DNA of 9,788 nucleotides from Candidatus Zhuqueibacterota bacterium 4484_87 (GCA_002085355.1 NATN01000064.1:1-9788); one strand, 5' to 3'. Counted from the first letter of the stretch, positions 1 to 6,887 are shown. Notes: a model not told the origin generated them from the sequence alone. Numbers and translations: made by a program.

Positions 1-1038
1 AACGCCGATACCTGTGAAAATACCAAACTGCTTAATCAGTGTCAGGTTTGAAGTCAAAAAAGCAAAGAAACCGATCATAGTGGTAACCGCGGCTAAAAAG
101 ATAGGCAGACCGATTTCGGCAAGCGAATCTTTTATCGCCTCCATCTTGTTTTCGCCAAGAAAAATGTCCTCTTTATATTTGTTAACAGTATGAATGCCAT
201 AGGCGCTACCGATAGCGAGCAGCAAAACAGGCATGGCATTGGAAGCAATGGAGAGTTGAATGTTAAACAACGCCATTAGTCCCAGCGCCCAGGTCGTGCT
301 GATGATAACTGTCACCAGGGGGAGCAAGACTCCGCGCAAGGTTCGAAAGCTAAATCCCAGCGTCAGCATCAGCAAAATAACCACCAGCGGAATTAAAAAG
401 AGAATATCTTTTTGGATGATGTCAGTCAGTGTAACCATCTGAAAAGGAATGCCGCCAAAATAGATTTTTTCTTCACCTGATGTTTGTAAAATTACTTGCT
501 TCATTTTTCGAGCAGTGTCGACTTTATCGATATCTGCTTTCAATCTGGCGATAATAACAGCAGTCGTAGCATCTTCAGAAATCACCTGGCCCCGATACAT
601 TTCTTTAGAAAGCGTATAATCTTTGATTCTTTTTAACTCTTCAGGATCAGTCGGAATATCGTATTCATCGATCAATTTACCGATTTCCAGCCCGTCTTCG
701 ATCTTCTTAATATCAATGACATCGGTCAAACTGGTGACGAACGAAACCTCTTCCATTAATTTGAATTTCTGCGTAATTTCATTGATGCGTTGCAGCGTTT
801 GGGGATTGAAGACATCTTCTGTTTCTAATGCTACCATCGCCAGCGAATTTCCGCCAAACTTATCGCCCACTTCATTGAATAGAACGACATGCGGATCGTC
901 CTGTGGTAGATATTTCAAAATATCGGAATTGATTCGCAATTTAGTGATTTCGTAACCCATGAAAATTGTAATAATAATCGTTATTGTTATAACAAAAACA
1001 CGATACTTTAAAACCAATCGCGCCAAATTCTTAATCAT
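1..1038 (-). CDS. RND superfamily exporter, MMPL/HAE3 type (N-terminal part, runs off the window)
   Basis: This is the N-terminal 346 residues of an inner-membrane RND exporter; the rest lies beyond base 1. The ATG at 1038 follows a good ribosome site (AAAGGAG, bases 1045-1051) with 6 bases spacing. Visible layout: a short cytoplasmic start, TM1 at about residues 13-28, a large extracytoplasmic domain at about 30-210 (opening with the RINSDILKYLP-type segment typical of MMPL proteins), then TM2 about 212-230, TM3 about 236-256, TM4 about 263-283, TM5 about 308-328 and the start of TM6. TM4 carries AIGSAYGIH, as in the HAE3 group, with no obvious Asp of the kind that relays protons in other RND pumps. 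It lies downstream of a TetR gene in the same direction, separated by 112 bases containing a candidate operator. The substrate cannot be read from sequence; lipids or hydrophobic compounds are common for this family. Family call is firm, function is inferred. Confidence 0.9.
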   Translation of the reverse strand, partial: MIKNLARLVLKYRVFVITITIIITIFMGYEITKLRINSDILKYLPQDDPHVVLFNEVGDKFGGNSLAMVALETEDVFNPQTLQRINEITQKFKLMEEVSFVTSLTDVIDIKKIEDGLEIGKLIDEYDIPTDPEELKRIKDYTLSKEMYRGQVISEDATTAVIIARLKADIDKVDTARKMKQVILQTSGEEKIYFGGIPFQMVTLTDIIQKDILFLIPLVVILLMLTLGFSFRTLRGVLLPLVTVIISTTWALGLMALFNIQLSIASNAMPVLLLAIGSAYGIHTVNKYKEDIFLGENKMEAIKDSLAEIGLPIFLAAVTTMIGFFAFLTSNLTLIKQFGIFTGIGV

Positions 1039-1050
1039 ATTTTGCTCCTT

Positions 1051-1075
1051 TCGACTTTTATCGTTTTTTGGTCGA
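1051..1075 (-). promoter_or_regulatory. Candidate TetR operator upstream of the RND exporter gene
   Basis: This 25-bp element has TCGAC at 1051-1055 and its inverted copy GTCGA at 1071-1075, separated by 15 bases. Seen on the minus strand its core reads CAAAAAACGATAAAAGTCGA. The same element, 22/25 identical, occurs at 1746-1770 in front of the TetR gene. It sits between a possible -10 box and the exporter's ribosome site, overlapping the expected transcription start, which is a typical place for a repressor site. A further TCGAC lies at 1096-1100. That TetR binds here is inference. Confidence 0.55.
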
Positions 1076-1102
1076 TTAAATGGTAAAAAAATATTTCGAC
1101 AA
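1075..1102 (-). promoter_or_regulatory. Possible sigma-70-type promoter for the RND exporter gene
   Basis: On the minus strand there is TTGTCG (1097-1102) as a -35 box, a 16-base spacer, and TTTAAT (1075-1080) as a -10 box. These match the consensus at 4/6 and 5/6 positions. The candidate operator abuts the -10 box. AT-rich DNA yields such matches by chance, so this is tentative; its main support is the matching layout upstream of the TetR gene. Confidence 0.3.
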
Positions 1103-1150
1103 ATTAGATTAGTTGTTTGAGCTAAGTGCTTAACGTGTCAAATTTTTTTA

Positions 1151-1723
1151 TCACCTTTTTTCAATTCCTTTGAAGAAAATATTTAGCATCAATTGAATTT
1201 CATGCTCCATATCTTCTACTGAATTGTCGACGATCAATGGATATTCCATCCCTTTCATCGCTAATGTAATCATTCGCGCAGTAACGCCAACATTTTCGAT
1301 TTGGAAAACCCCCAAAGAGACACCTTCTTCTAAAATCTTCTTCAGTGAAACCATTTCGAAGCGCGTAAATTCCTCTCGCTCTTTTTCGACGAAAGAATAA
1401 TGCTCTAAGTAGTCATCTGTTAAAGAAGTGTAGTAGTTGCTCAACTCTTTAAAATATTTCATCCTCGTCAAAACGTAAGCCGCAATTTTTTCCTGCGGTG
1501 TTTTGGCTTTGTTTACTGCTTCCTCCAATTTTTTTCTCACAATATTTGATTCTTTACGAATAACCTCTGCAAAAATATCTTCTTTGCTTTTAAAGTAGTA
1601 GTACAATGTTGACTTACCCATTCGCGCTAGTTGCGCAATTTCCTCCATAGTTGTTTTTTTTATCCCAAAACGAGCGAAAATTTTCTGGGCAACATTAAGG
1701 ATTTGTTCCTTTCTTGCATCCAA
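1151..1723 (-). CDS. TetR/AcrR-family transcriptional repressor
   Basis: A 190-residue protein of normal TetR length. The N-terminal DNA-binding domain (about residues 5-52) has the family pattern: ILNVAQKIFARFG, then the helix-turn-helix with TTMEEIAQLARMGKSTLYYY (about 24-43), ending in FKSKEDIF. The C-terminal part (about 55-190) is helical and variable, as expected for the ligand-binding and dimer domain; its ligand cannot be deduced. The start is TTG at 1723. No in-frame ATG fits, and AAAGGA lies 6 bases upstream; an ATG at 1719 is in another frame. It precedes the RND exporter gene in the same direction, and near-identical candidate operators stand before both genes. The likely job is a ligand-responsive repressor of itself and of the exporter. 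The family call is firm; targets are inferred. Confidence 0.92.
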   Translation of the reverse strand: MDARKEQILNVAQKIFARFGIKKTTMEEIAQLARMGKSTLYYYFKSKEDIFAEVIRKESNIVRKKLEEAVNKAKTPQEKIAAYVLTRMKYFKELSNYYTSLTDDYLEHYSFVEKEREEFTRFEMVSLKKILEEGVSLGVFQIENVGVTARMITLAMKGMEYPLIVDNSVEDMEHEIQLMLNIFFKGIEKR

Positions 1724-1729
1724 TGATTG

Positions 1730-1735
1730 TCCTTT
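1730..1735 (-). promoter_or_regulatory. Ribosome binding site fixing the TTG start of the TetR gene
   Basis: The minus strand reads AAAGGA followed by 6 bases (CAATCA) and then TTG at 1723. This spacing is standard and supports the TTG start over the out-of-frame ATG 4 bases further in, which gives only a short peptide unlike any TetR protein. Confidence 0.7.
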
Positions 1736-1745
1736 CTTGTATTAT

Positions 1746-1770
1746 TCGACTTTTTTCGTTTTTTGTTCCA
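1746..1770 (-). promoter_or_regulatory. Candidate TetR operator upstream of the TetR gene (autoregulation)
   Basis: Second copy of the element at 1051-1075. The minus-strand core is CAAAAAACGAAAAAAGTCGA, differing at one of 20 bases from the other copy, or three of 25 over the whole element. The TCGAC half (1746-1750) is kept, while the opposite half is degenerate (TGGAA instead of TCGAC on the minus strand). It lies between a possible -10 box and the TetR ribosome site. If both sites bind TetR, the better palindrome at the exporter should bind more tightly; that is inference. Confidence 0.55.
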
Positions 1771-1772
1771 AA

Positions 1773-1801
1773 AAGATAATAATAATTTTTCAAAAAAGCA
1801 A
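1773..1801 (-). promoter_or_regulatory. Possible promoter for the TetR gene
   Basis: On the minus strand TTGCTT (1796-1801) is followed by a 17-base AT-rich spacer and TATCTT (1773-1778). The boxes are poor matches (3/6 and 4/6), but the spacing is right and the candidate operator begins three bases downstream, the same arrangement as before the exporter gene. Confidence 0.27.
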
Positions 1802-2263
1802 CCTTTTTTTCTGCACGAAATTAACTTTCTATCAACAAAAGCAGAAGGCATTAATTCCATGACTAAGCCAACATCCTGAAAATAAAATGTAACTGCGAAA
1901 TTAATTACCCCGATTTTAAAAAGTACTGTTTAAGAAAATGAGAATAATTTAGATATCCTAAAAATTAAAAAATTCTAAAGCTTCTCTTTTTGGCTTGCTT
2001 CAATAATTTCCACTTCATTCAGATATGTTTTGCTCCTTGAAGCTTGTTTCGATGAAATTAAATCATTTTGGGGGGTATTTTGAAAATTGATTTTGTAAAT
2101 TCACATGAAAGCCGCTTTCGCTATTCCAAGGTCAAACTAACGTGAAGAAATTTTTTAACTTTTGAGTCTCTTCAAAAAGTTAAAAAATTAGGCTGGCTGC
2201 TGGTAAGACTTGAATCTACCCATTGCTTTTTGTAAATTACAGCTTGCCAATAGTAATCAAATC
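1802..2263. other. AT-rich intergenic stretch without a recognisable gene
   Basis: About 460 bases between the mtaB terminator and the TetR promoter region. Stops are frequent in the frames I read and no segment resembles a protein, tRNA or riboswitch core. It holds a G6 run at 2070-2075, a small GAAAG/CTTTC hairpin at 2107-2119 and a perfect 15-bp inverted repeat at 2149-2189. A decayed gene or a small RNA cannot be excluded by eye. Confidence 0.5.
2149..2189. repeat. Perfect 15-bp AT-rich inverted repeat
   Basis: The left arm AATTTTTTAACTTTT (2149-2163) is exactly complementary to AAAAGTTAAAAAATT (2175-2189), with an 11-base loop. With one bulge the pairing continues into the loop (GAG with TTC). 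The stem is nearly free of GC and has no T-tract beyond its own arms, so it is not a classical terminator. It could be a protein-binding palindrome, a cruciform-prone site, or the trace of a miniature element. Confidence 0.6.
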
Positions 2264-2291
2264 AAAAAAAGTCCGGCTTTTATACCGAACT
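2264..2291 (-). terminator. Intrinsic terminator downstream of mtaB
   Basis: In the minus-strand transcript AGTTCGG pairs with CCGGACT (bases 2285-2291 with 2270-2276) across an 8-base loop, and a run of T (2264-2270) follows at once. One pair is G·U on the minus strand but a C-A mismatch on the plus strand, which fixes the direction. It lies 111 bases after the mtaB stop with nothing coding between. Confidence 0.78.
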
Positions 2292-2402
2292 CATTCTTTG
2301 TAAATAAAAAATACCAAATGATCAAAACCATATTTTTAAGGAAAAAATCACGCCATTTTTTTCACTGCGGGAGTGATAGTAGATACAAAGCTGTTTTTTT
2401 TC

Positions 2403-3701
2403 TTAATCATCCGCAACAATTTCGCCCGAAACAAAGCCATCCCCCGCTTTTTCAACTCTCAAACTTCCAAATCTATTTATCAAATTCAAGTTTAATTTAG
2501 CCCTTGCTCTCACATATTCGTCCGTTAAGCCAGTCATCCATTCGCCGTCTGTTTTGCTTTCCCAAAGCACGCGCACTTCCTTTTCCACAAATGAGCGATA
2601 ATAATCACGCTTTTTTTCTTTGGCAATGGTATGCAGAATCTCACTCCTTGCTTTAATCACCCGGCCATCAATTTGATCGGGCAATTTTGCCGCCGCAGTT
2701 CCAGGGCGGATCGAATAGCTAAAAACGTGCAAATAAGTGAAGGGCAATTTTTCGATGATTTCCCTGGTATTTTGAAAATGTTCTTCCGTTTCTCCCGGAA
2801 AACCAACAATCACATCCGTGCCGAGACCGCAATGGGGTAAATATGATTTGATTTTTCCAATTATATCAATAAATTCTTCCCGCCGATAAAGTCGCCGCAT
2901 TTTTTTCAATATTTCATTGTCTCCGCTTTGTAACGGAACATGGAAATGCTTGCAAACTTTCTCTGATGAAGCCACATGCTCCAGAAGCGGATCGCTAATT
3001 TCATTGGGCTCCAGTGAGCTCAATCGAATTCTTACCAGCCCGTTAATTTCTTCCAGATTTTTGAGCACATCCAGCAAGCTCACCCGTGGCTGCAAATCCT
3101 TACCGTACATGCCGATGTGCACCCCGGTCAGGACTATTTCACGATGTCCGGCAGCAACCAACTTTTTCGCATGAATTAAAATGTCTTCCAAACTATCACT
3201 TCGGCTTCTGCCGCGGGCAAGCGGCACAGCGCAGTAGGAACAAAAATTATTGCACCCATCCTGAATTTTCAAAAATCCGCGCGTGTGGTTCCAGAAGAAG
3301 CCGCTTTCCGGCGCCAGGAACTGTCGGTTATCCGATTTTTCAATAACAATTTTGCTTGTATCCTCATCTGAATCGAGCATCGGCAAAAGATCAAATTTCC
3401 TGTCACTGCCTAAAATAAAATCTACCCCATCGATTTCCCGGATCGCCTCTGGATGCAATTGCGCATAGCAGCCGACAACGGCAATTTTCGCTCCCGGCGC
3501 GACTTTCTTCGCCCGTCGGATCATTTGCCGACAACGATAGTCCGTCTTTGCCGTAACCGTGCATGTGTTGATGACACAGATATCCGCCTGCTCTCCAAAG
3601 GGAACAATTTCAAAACCCTGCGCACGAAATTGATCCGCCATGATAGCGGATTCAGCCTGATTGAGTTTGCATCCTAAAGTATAAAAACTAATCTTTCTCA
3701 T
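2403..3701 (-). CDS. mtaB: tRNA (N6-threonylcarbamoyladenosine(37)) methylthiotransferase MtaB
   Basis: Radical-SAM methylthiotransferase that converts t6A37 to ms2t6A37 in tRNAs reading ANN codons. The 432-residue protein has the three family domains. The N-terminal UPF0004 domain has cluster cysteines C11 (in TLGCKLNQAES), C47 (NTCTVT) and C78 (VVGCYAQ). The radical-SAM core has C150, C154 and C157 (DGCNNFCSYC), followed by LTGVHIGMYG and the HVPLQSG and GTDVIVGFPGE segments. A C-terminal TRAM domain occupies about residues 365-430. GCKLNQ and the lack of MiaB or RimO hallmarks favour MtaB (YqeV) over its relatives. I chose the ATG at 3701 because homology starts at MRKISFYTLGC; an upstream ATG at 3737 would translate the rpsA terminator. 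The Shine-Dalgarno match is weak (GGA). It stands between two intrinsic terminators, so it may be transcribed alone or by read-through from rpsA. Confidence 0.93.
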   Translation of the reverse strand: MRKISFYTLGCKLNQAESAIMADQFRAQGFEIVPFGEQADICVINTCTVTAKTDYRCRQMIRRAKKVAPGAKIAVVGCYAQLHPEAIREIDGVDFILGSDRKFDLLPMLDSDEDTSKIVIEKSDNRQFLAPESGFFWNHTRGFLKIQDGCNNFCSYCAVPLARGRSRSDSLEDILIHAKKLVAAGHREIVLTGVHIGMYGKDLQPRVSLLDVLKNLEEINGLVRIRLSSLEPNEISDPLLEHVASSEKVCKHFHVPLQSGDNEILKKMRRLYRREEFIDIIGKIKSYLPHCGLGTDVIVGFPGETEEHFQNTREIIEKLPFTYLHVFSYSIRPGTAAAKLPDQIDGRVIKARSEILHTIAKEKKRDYYRSFVEKEVRVLWESKTDGEWMTGLTDEYVRARAKLNLNLINRFGSLRVEKAGDGFVSGEIVADD

Positions 3702-3716
3702 TTGAATTCCATAAAT

Positions 3717-3760
3717 AAAAAAACCTTCCACAGGCAAATCGTAAGCGCCTGCAGAAGGTT
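3717..3760 (-). terminator. Intrinsic terminator between rpsA and mtaB
   Basis: On the minus strand AACCTTCTGCAGGC (3760-3747) pairs with GCCTGTGGAAGGTT (3735-3722) around an 11-base loop. This gives a 14-bp stem in which two pairs are G·U, and seven T in a row (3723-3717) end it. The wobble pairs become C-A mismatches on the plus strand, so it acts on the leftward transcript. It lies 20 bases after the rpsA stop and ends only 15 bases before the mtaB ATG. Confidence 0.88.
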
Positions 3761-3780
3761 ATTTTTTAAATCAACAAATA

Positions 3781-5991
3781 TTATTCCGGTTTTTCAGCGT
3801 CCGCCTCTTTTTCTGCAGCATCGGATTTATCAGCCTGCTCGTCCTCTTTCTCAACCGGCGTGTCGTCGGTTTTCTTTTTGGAGGTCGTTTTTTTCTTTGT
3901 TGTCTTCTTTGCAGGCTTTTTCTCTTCTGCTTTTGCAGAATCAGCGTCAGCATCTTCCGCTTTTTCTTCAGCAGCCGGTTCTTCTTTTTTCGTTTTCGTC
4001 TTTTTCGCTGTTTTCTTTACGGCTTTCTTGACTTCTTTTGTTTCTTTAGCAGGTTTCTCTTCTGCCGGTTCTTCAGTCGCCGGTTTTTCTTCAGCTTCCG
4101 CAGGTGCTGCTTCGGTTTTTTCTGGTTCGGCAGCTACTTCGGCAGGCTTTTCTTCAGCGGCTTTCGGTTTGTCATCACTGAATAATTCCTTTACCTCTTC
4201 TGCCTCAGGCACTGGCACAGCAGTACCTTCTTTCTGGCGAAGCAAACTCTGCGCGTAATCAATGTTTTCAGACAGGACGATTTTCTTTGCGTCTTTGTTA
4301 AATTCCAAAACGCATAGTTCCAGTTCATCATCCACTTTATAGCCGTCAGACGGTTTTTTCAAATTCGGTTTTGCCAAATGAGACAACGGCACAAACCCAT
4401 CAACAATGTCCGGTAGCTCAACGATCACGCCTTTTTCAATCAAACGAACGATTTTTCCCTTGGTAATTGTTCCGGCTTTGTACTTCTCTTCCAGTTCATC
4501 CCAGGGATTTTCTGTCGTCTGTTTGTAACCCAGTGAGATGCGTCGATTTTCACGATCAACATTGAGCACGACTACTTCAACCGTATCGCCTTTTTTGAGG
4601 ACCTCTCCGGGGTGACGAATTTTCTTGGTCCAGGACAAATCAGAGATATGAATCAATCCGTCAATGCCCTCTTCCAGCTCAATGAAAGCGCCAAAATTGG
4701 TCAAATTACGGACAATTCCCTGATGCCGTGACCCAACAGGATATTTATCTTCCAAGCTGTCCCACGGATCCGGTTCCAACTGTTTCAATCCCAGAGAAAT
4801 CTTCTTCTCCTCAGGGTCAATGCTCAGAATTTTAGTTTCCACGATTTCGCCGACTGTCAATACTTTAGACGGATGTTTGATATGCTGGGTCCAGGACATT
4901 TCCGAAATATGGATCAAACCTTCCACACCTTTTTCCAGTTCAACAAAAGCACCGTAGTCAGAAATGTTGACAACTTTGCCTTTGACAACCGATCCAACCG
5001 GATATTTCTCCGCGACATTTTCCCACGGATGCGGTTGCAATTGTTTCAATCCCAGCGAAATTCTATTTTTCTCATCATTGAAATCCAGGACTTTCACCTT
5101 GATCGTCTGATCAAGCGAGACGATTTCAGACGGATGGTTGATTCGTCCCCAGGACAAATCATTGATATGCAACAGTCCGTCCACGCCGCCAAGGTCAATG
5201 AACACGCCAAAATCCGTGATATTTTTGACGGTTCCTTCCAGCACCTGTCCTTTTTCCAGATTAGCAAGAATCTTCTCGCGTTGTCCTTTCATCTCTTCTT
5301 CAACCAAAGCGCGATGAGAAACAACAATATTTTTCCGTTGCTGGTTCACTTTCACGACTTTGAAATCAAGCGTCTGACCGATGAAAGCATCAAAATCGCG
5401 AATCGGTTTCACATCGATTTGTGATCCGGGCAGGAATGCATCTACACCGCCGAGATCGACCACAATACCGCCTTTGATGCGACGCGTGCATCGTCCCTGC
5501 AAAATCTCGCCACTTTCGTAAGAATGAACAATGCGCTCCCAATTGTGAATAAAATCAACTTTTCTGCGGGAGAGAATCAACTGGCCGTCCATATCTTCGA
5601 TGTTTTCCAGAAAAACTTCAACATCATCGCCGACTTTCAATTCATCGGGATTAGTGAATTCTTCCAGCGGCACTGTGCCTTCCGATTTGAAACCAATGTC
5701 AACGGTGACTTCTTTATCGTTAATTGCTAATATTTTCCCAATGACAAGCTCACCTTCGACGAAATCGCTGATTGTATCTTCATAAAGTTTTTGGAGCTCT
5801 TCAAACTCTTCGTCCGAATATTCCTTTTCTTCTGTCAACTCCTCCAACTTATAAATTTTTCGTTCAGGTGTTGCAGTCTCTTCTTGAGTCAAATCGTTAG
5901 CGGCTTTCGAATCACCTCCCTCCTGAATCTTTTGCTGGTCATCAACCTCAGGATTAGTTGTCTGAGATTGATCATCGTTTAAATCTGCCAT
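3781..5991 (-). CDS. rpsA: 30S ribosomal protein S1, six S1 domains with long charged C-terminal tail
   Basis: S1 binds mRNA on the small subunit and helps load structured messages. The protein has 736 residues, against about 557 in E. coli. An acidic N-terminal extension (about 1-76) precedes six S1 domains at roughly 78-144, 160-227, 247-317, 332-404, 418-490 and 506-575. Domains 3-5 are the closest to one another: the linker motif ISLGLKQLxPxPW (ISLGYKQTTENPW in the last) recurs every 87 residues. Residues about 588-736 form a low-complexity tail rich in Lys, Glu and Ala, with two strongly basic blocks (651-669 and 691-708) resembling histone H1 repeats and an acidic end; this accounts for the extra length. 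The ATG at 5991 has AGGAGG with 9 bases spacing, the best ribosome site in the window, fitting an abundant protein. It is last in the run, 29 bases after ispH. The ispH-rpsA neighbourhood is common; some Clostridia even fuse the two. Confidence 0.96.
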   Translation of the reverse strand: MADLNDDQSQTTNPEVDDQQKIQEGGDSKAANDLTQEETATPERKIYKLEELTEEKEYSDEEFEELQKLYEDTISDFVEGELVIGKILAINDKEVTVDIGFKSEGTVPLEEFTNPDELKVGDDVEVFLENIEDMDGQLILSRRKVDFIHNWERIVHSYESGEILQGRCTRRIKGGIVVDLGGVDAFLPGSQIDVKPIRDFDAFIGQTLDFKVVKVNQQRKNIVVSHRALVEEEMKGQREKILANLEKGQVLEGTVKNITDFGVFIDLGGVDGLLHINDLSWGRINHPSEIVSLDQTIKVKVLDFNDEKNRISLGLKQLQPHPWENVAEKYPVGSVVKGKVVNISDYGAFVELEKGVEGLIHISEMSWTQHIKHPSKVLTVGEIVETKILSIDPEEKKISLGLKQLEPDPWDSLEDKYPVGSRHQGIVRNLTNFGAFIELEEGIDGLIHISDLSWTKKIRHPGEVLKKGDTVEVVVLNVDRENRRISLGYKQTTENPWDELEEKYKAGTITKGKIVRLIEKGVIVELPDIVDGFVPLSHLAKPNLKKPSDGYKVDDELELCVLEFNKDAKKIVLSENIDYAQSLLRQKEGTAVPVPEAEEVKELFSDDKPKAAEEKPAEVAAEPEKTEAAPAEAEEKPATEEPAEEKPAKETKEVKKAVKKTAKKTKTKKEEPAAEEKAEDADADSAKAEEKKPAKKTTKKKTTSKKKTDDTPVEKEDEQADKSDAAEKEADAEKPE

Positions 5992-6020
5992 TTAAAAATA
6001 CCTCCTGAAAAATTACTGGG

Positions 6021-6887
6021 TTAATGGGTTAAAGTTTTAGTGATTTGTTGTTTAAATTCTTCCAATTGCCAGACTGGTGTTGACGCGCCGCCAGTTAGCC
6101 CGACGGTTTTAGCACCCTTGAACCAGTCCTTTTTTAACTCATCCGTCGTCGTCACAAAATATGAACGCGGATTTTTTTCTTTACACAGCTTGAATAAAAC
6201 CTGCGAATTTGAGCTGTGCGGATCCGCCACAAAAACAACCACATCATTTGATTCGGCAAATTCGATGATGTGGCGTTGCCGGTTTGTCACGACCGGACAA
6301 ATTGTGTTTTTTACGACGAGATTACCAACTCCCTTCTCTATTTTTTTTTGAAAGTAGTCAAAACGAGATAGATCGATCGTCGTTTGGGCTACCAATAAAA
6401 CTCTATCTGAAAATTCTAAATTTTCTTCATCACCTGGTTGATAAACAACTACGCCCTCATTGTTGCAAAAACCGAGCAATCCCTGCACTTCGGGATGTTT
6501 TTTTTTGCCAACAATGACAATTTGATATCCTTGCTGATAGTAATCTTTGACAATTTCCTGAGAACGTTTCACTAACCAACAGGTGCCATCTACGTGTGCA
6601 ATTTTGCTGCGCTCAATTTTTTGCCGCAATTGTGGTGAAATACCATGTGCTCGAATGAACAATTTTCTGTCAGAAATTTCACTGGAATCAACCTGGCCTG
6701 CCTGGAATGCTTCCTGATCAACCGTATGCAATCCGAGATTCTTCAGTCGGTCAATTTCGCGCTCGTTGTGAATCAACTCTCCCAATGCAACCACAGAAAC
6801 GCCCGTTTCGATCTCTGTTTCCAGCATTTCAATGGCTTTGCGAACTCCGGGACAAAAACCGGCATATTGATCAATTCGAATCTCCAT
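6021..6887 (-). CDS. ispH: 4-hydroxy-3-methylbut-2-enyl diphosphate reductase
   Basis: Last enzyme of the MEP pathway: reduces HMBPP to isopentenyl and dimethylallyl diphosphate using an iron-sulfur cluster. The 288 residues show the three cluster cysteines C12 (AGFCPGVRKAI), C103 (DGTCWLVKR) and C197 (NTICPVVTNRQ). Substrate-site residues are also present: H40-N41 (LIHN), H131 and E133 (KHPEVQG), T169-T170, the SSNS segment at 225-228 and S269 in GGAST. Length is normal. Oddities are Trp104 where the family usually has Pro (TCPLV or TCPFV), and DPH before SSNS instead of the usual glycine-rich stretch. I chose ATG 6887 over the adjoining in-frame TTG at 6890; GGAAG lies 8 bases upstream. It begins 18 bases after cmk and ends 29 bases before rpsA. 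The identity is firm, and all catalytic positions I can place are kept. Confidence 0.95.
   Translation of the reverse strand: MEIRIDQYAGFCPGVRKAIEMLETEIETGVSVVALGELIHNEREIDRLKNLGLHTVDQEAFQAGQVDSSEISDRKLFIRAHGISPQLRQKIERSKIAHVDGTCWLVKRSQEIVKDYYQQGYQIVIVGKKKHPEVQGLLGFCNNEGVVVYQPGDEENLEFSDRVLLVAQTTIDLSRFDYFQKKIEKGVGNLVVKNTICPVVTNRQRHIIEFAESNDVVVFVADPHSSNSQVLFKLCKEKNPRSYFVTTTDELKKDWFKGAKTVGLTGGASTPVWQLEEFKQQITKTLTH

Noticed and set aside
1137..1142. Consensus TTGACA -35 box after the TetR stop (minus strand)
   Set aside because: No -10-like hexamer lies 16-18 bases downstream (the sequence there is around CAAACAA), so I prefer the weaker pair nearer the exporter.
2107..2119. GAAAG-CCG-CTTTC mini-hairpin
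   Set aside because: Five base pairs with a three-base loop is within chance expectation and has no T-tract or neighbouring gene start.
2345..2402. Small hairpin TCACT-CCCGC-AGTGA just after the mtaB stop
   Set aside because: The stem is only 5 bp and is followed by A rather than T on the minus strand; the better terminator lies at 2264-2291.
2210..2500. 96-codon plus-strand frame in the mtaB downstream region
   Set aside because: It starts at TTG without a ribosome site, runs through the mtaB terminator and into the mtaB 3' end, and encodes nothing recognisable.
3702..3737. N-terminal extension of mtaB from an upstream ATG at 3737
   Set aside because: The extra 12 residues would be encoded by the arm and T-tract of the rpsA terminator, and family homology begins at the ATG at 3701.
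4873..5424. 183-codon open frame on the plus strand
   Set aside because: It lies wholly antisense to the S1 domains of rpsA, whose protein is unmistakable. The translation has no recognisable motif and arises from the codon pattern of the opposite strand.
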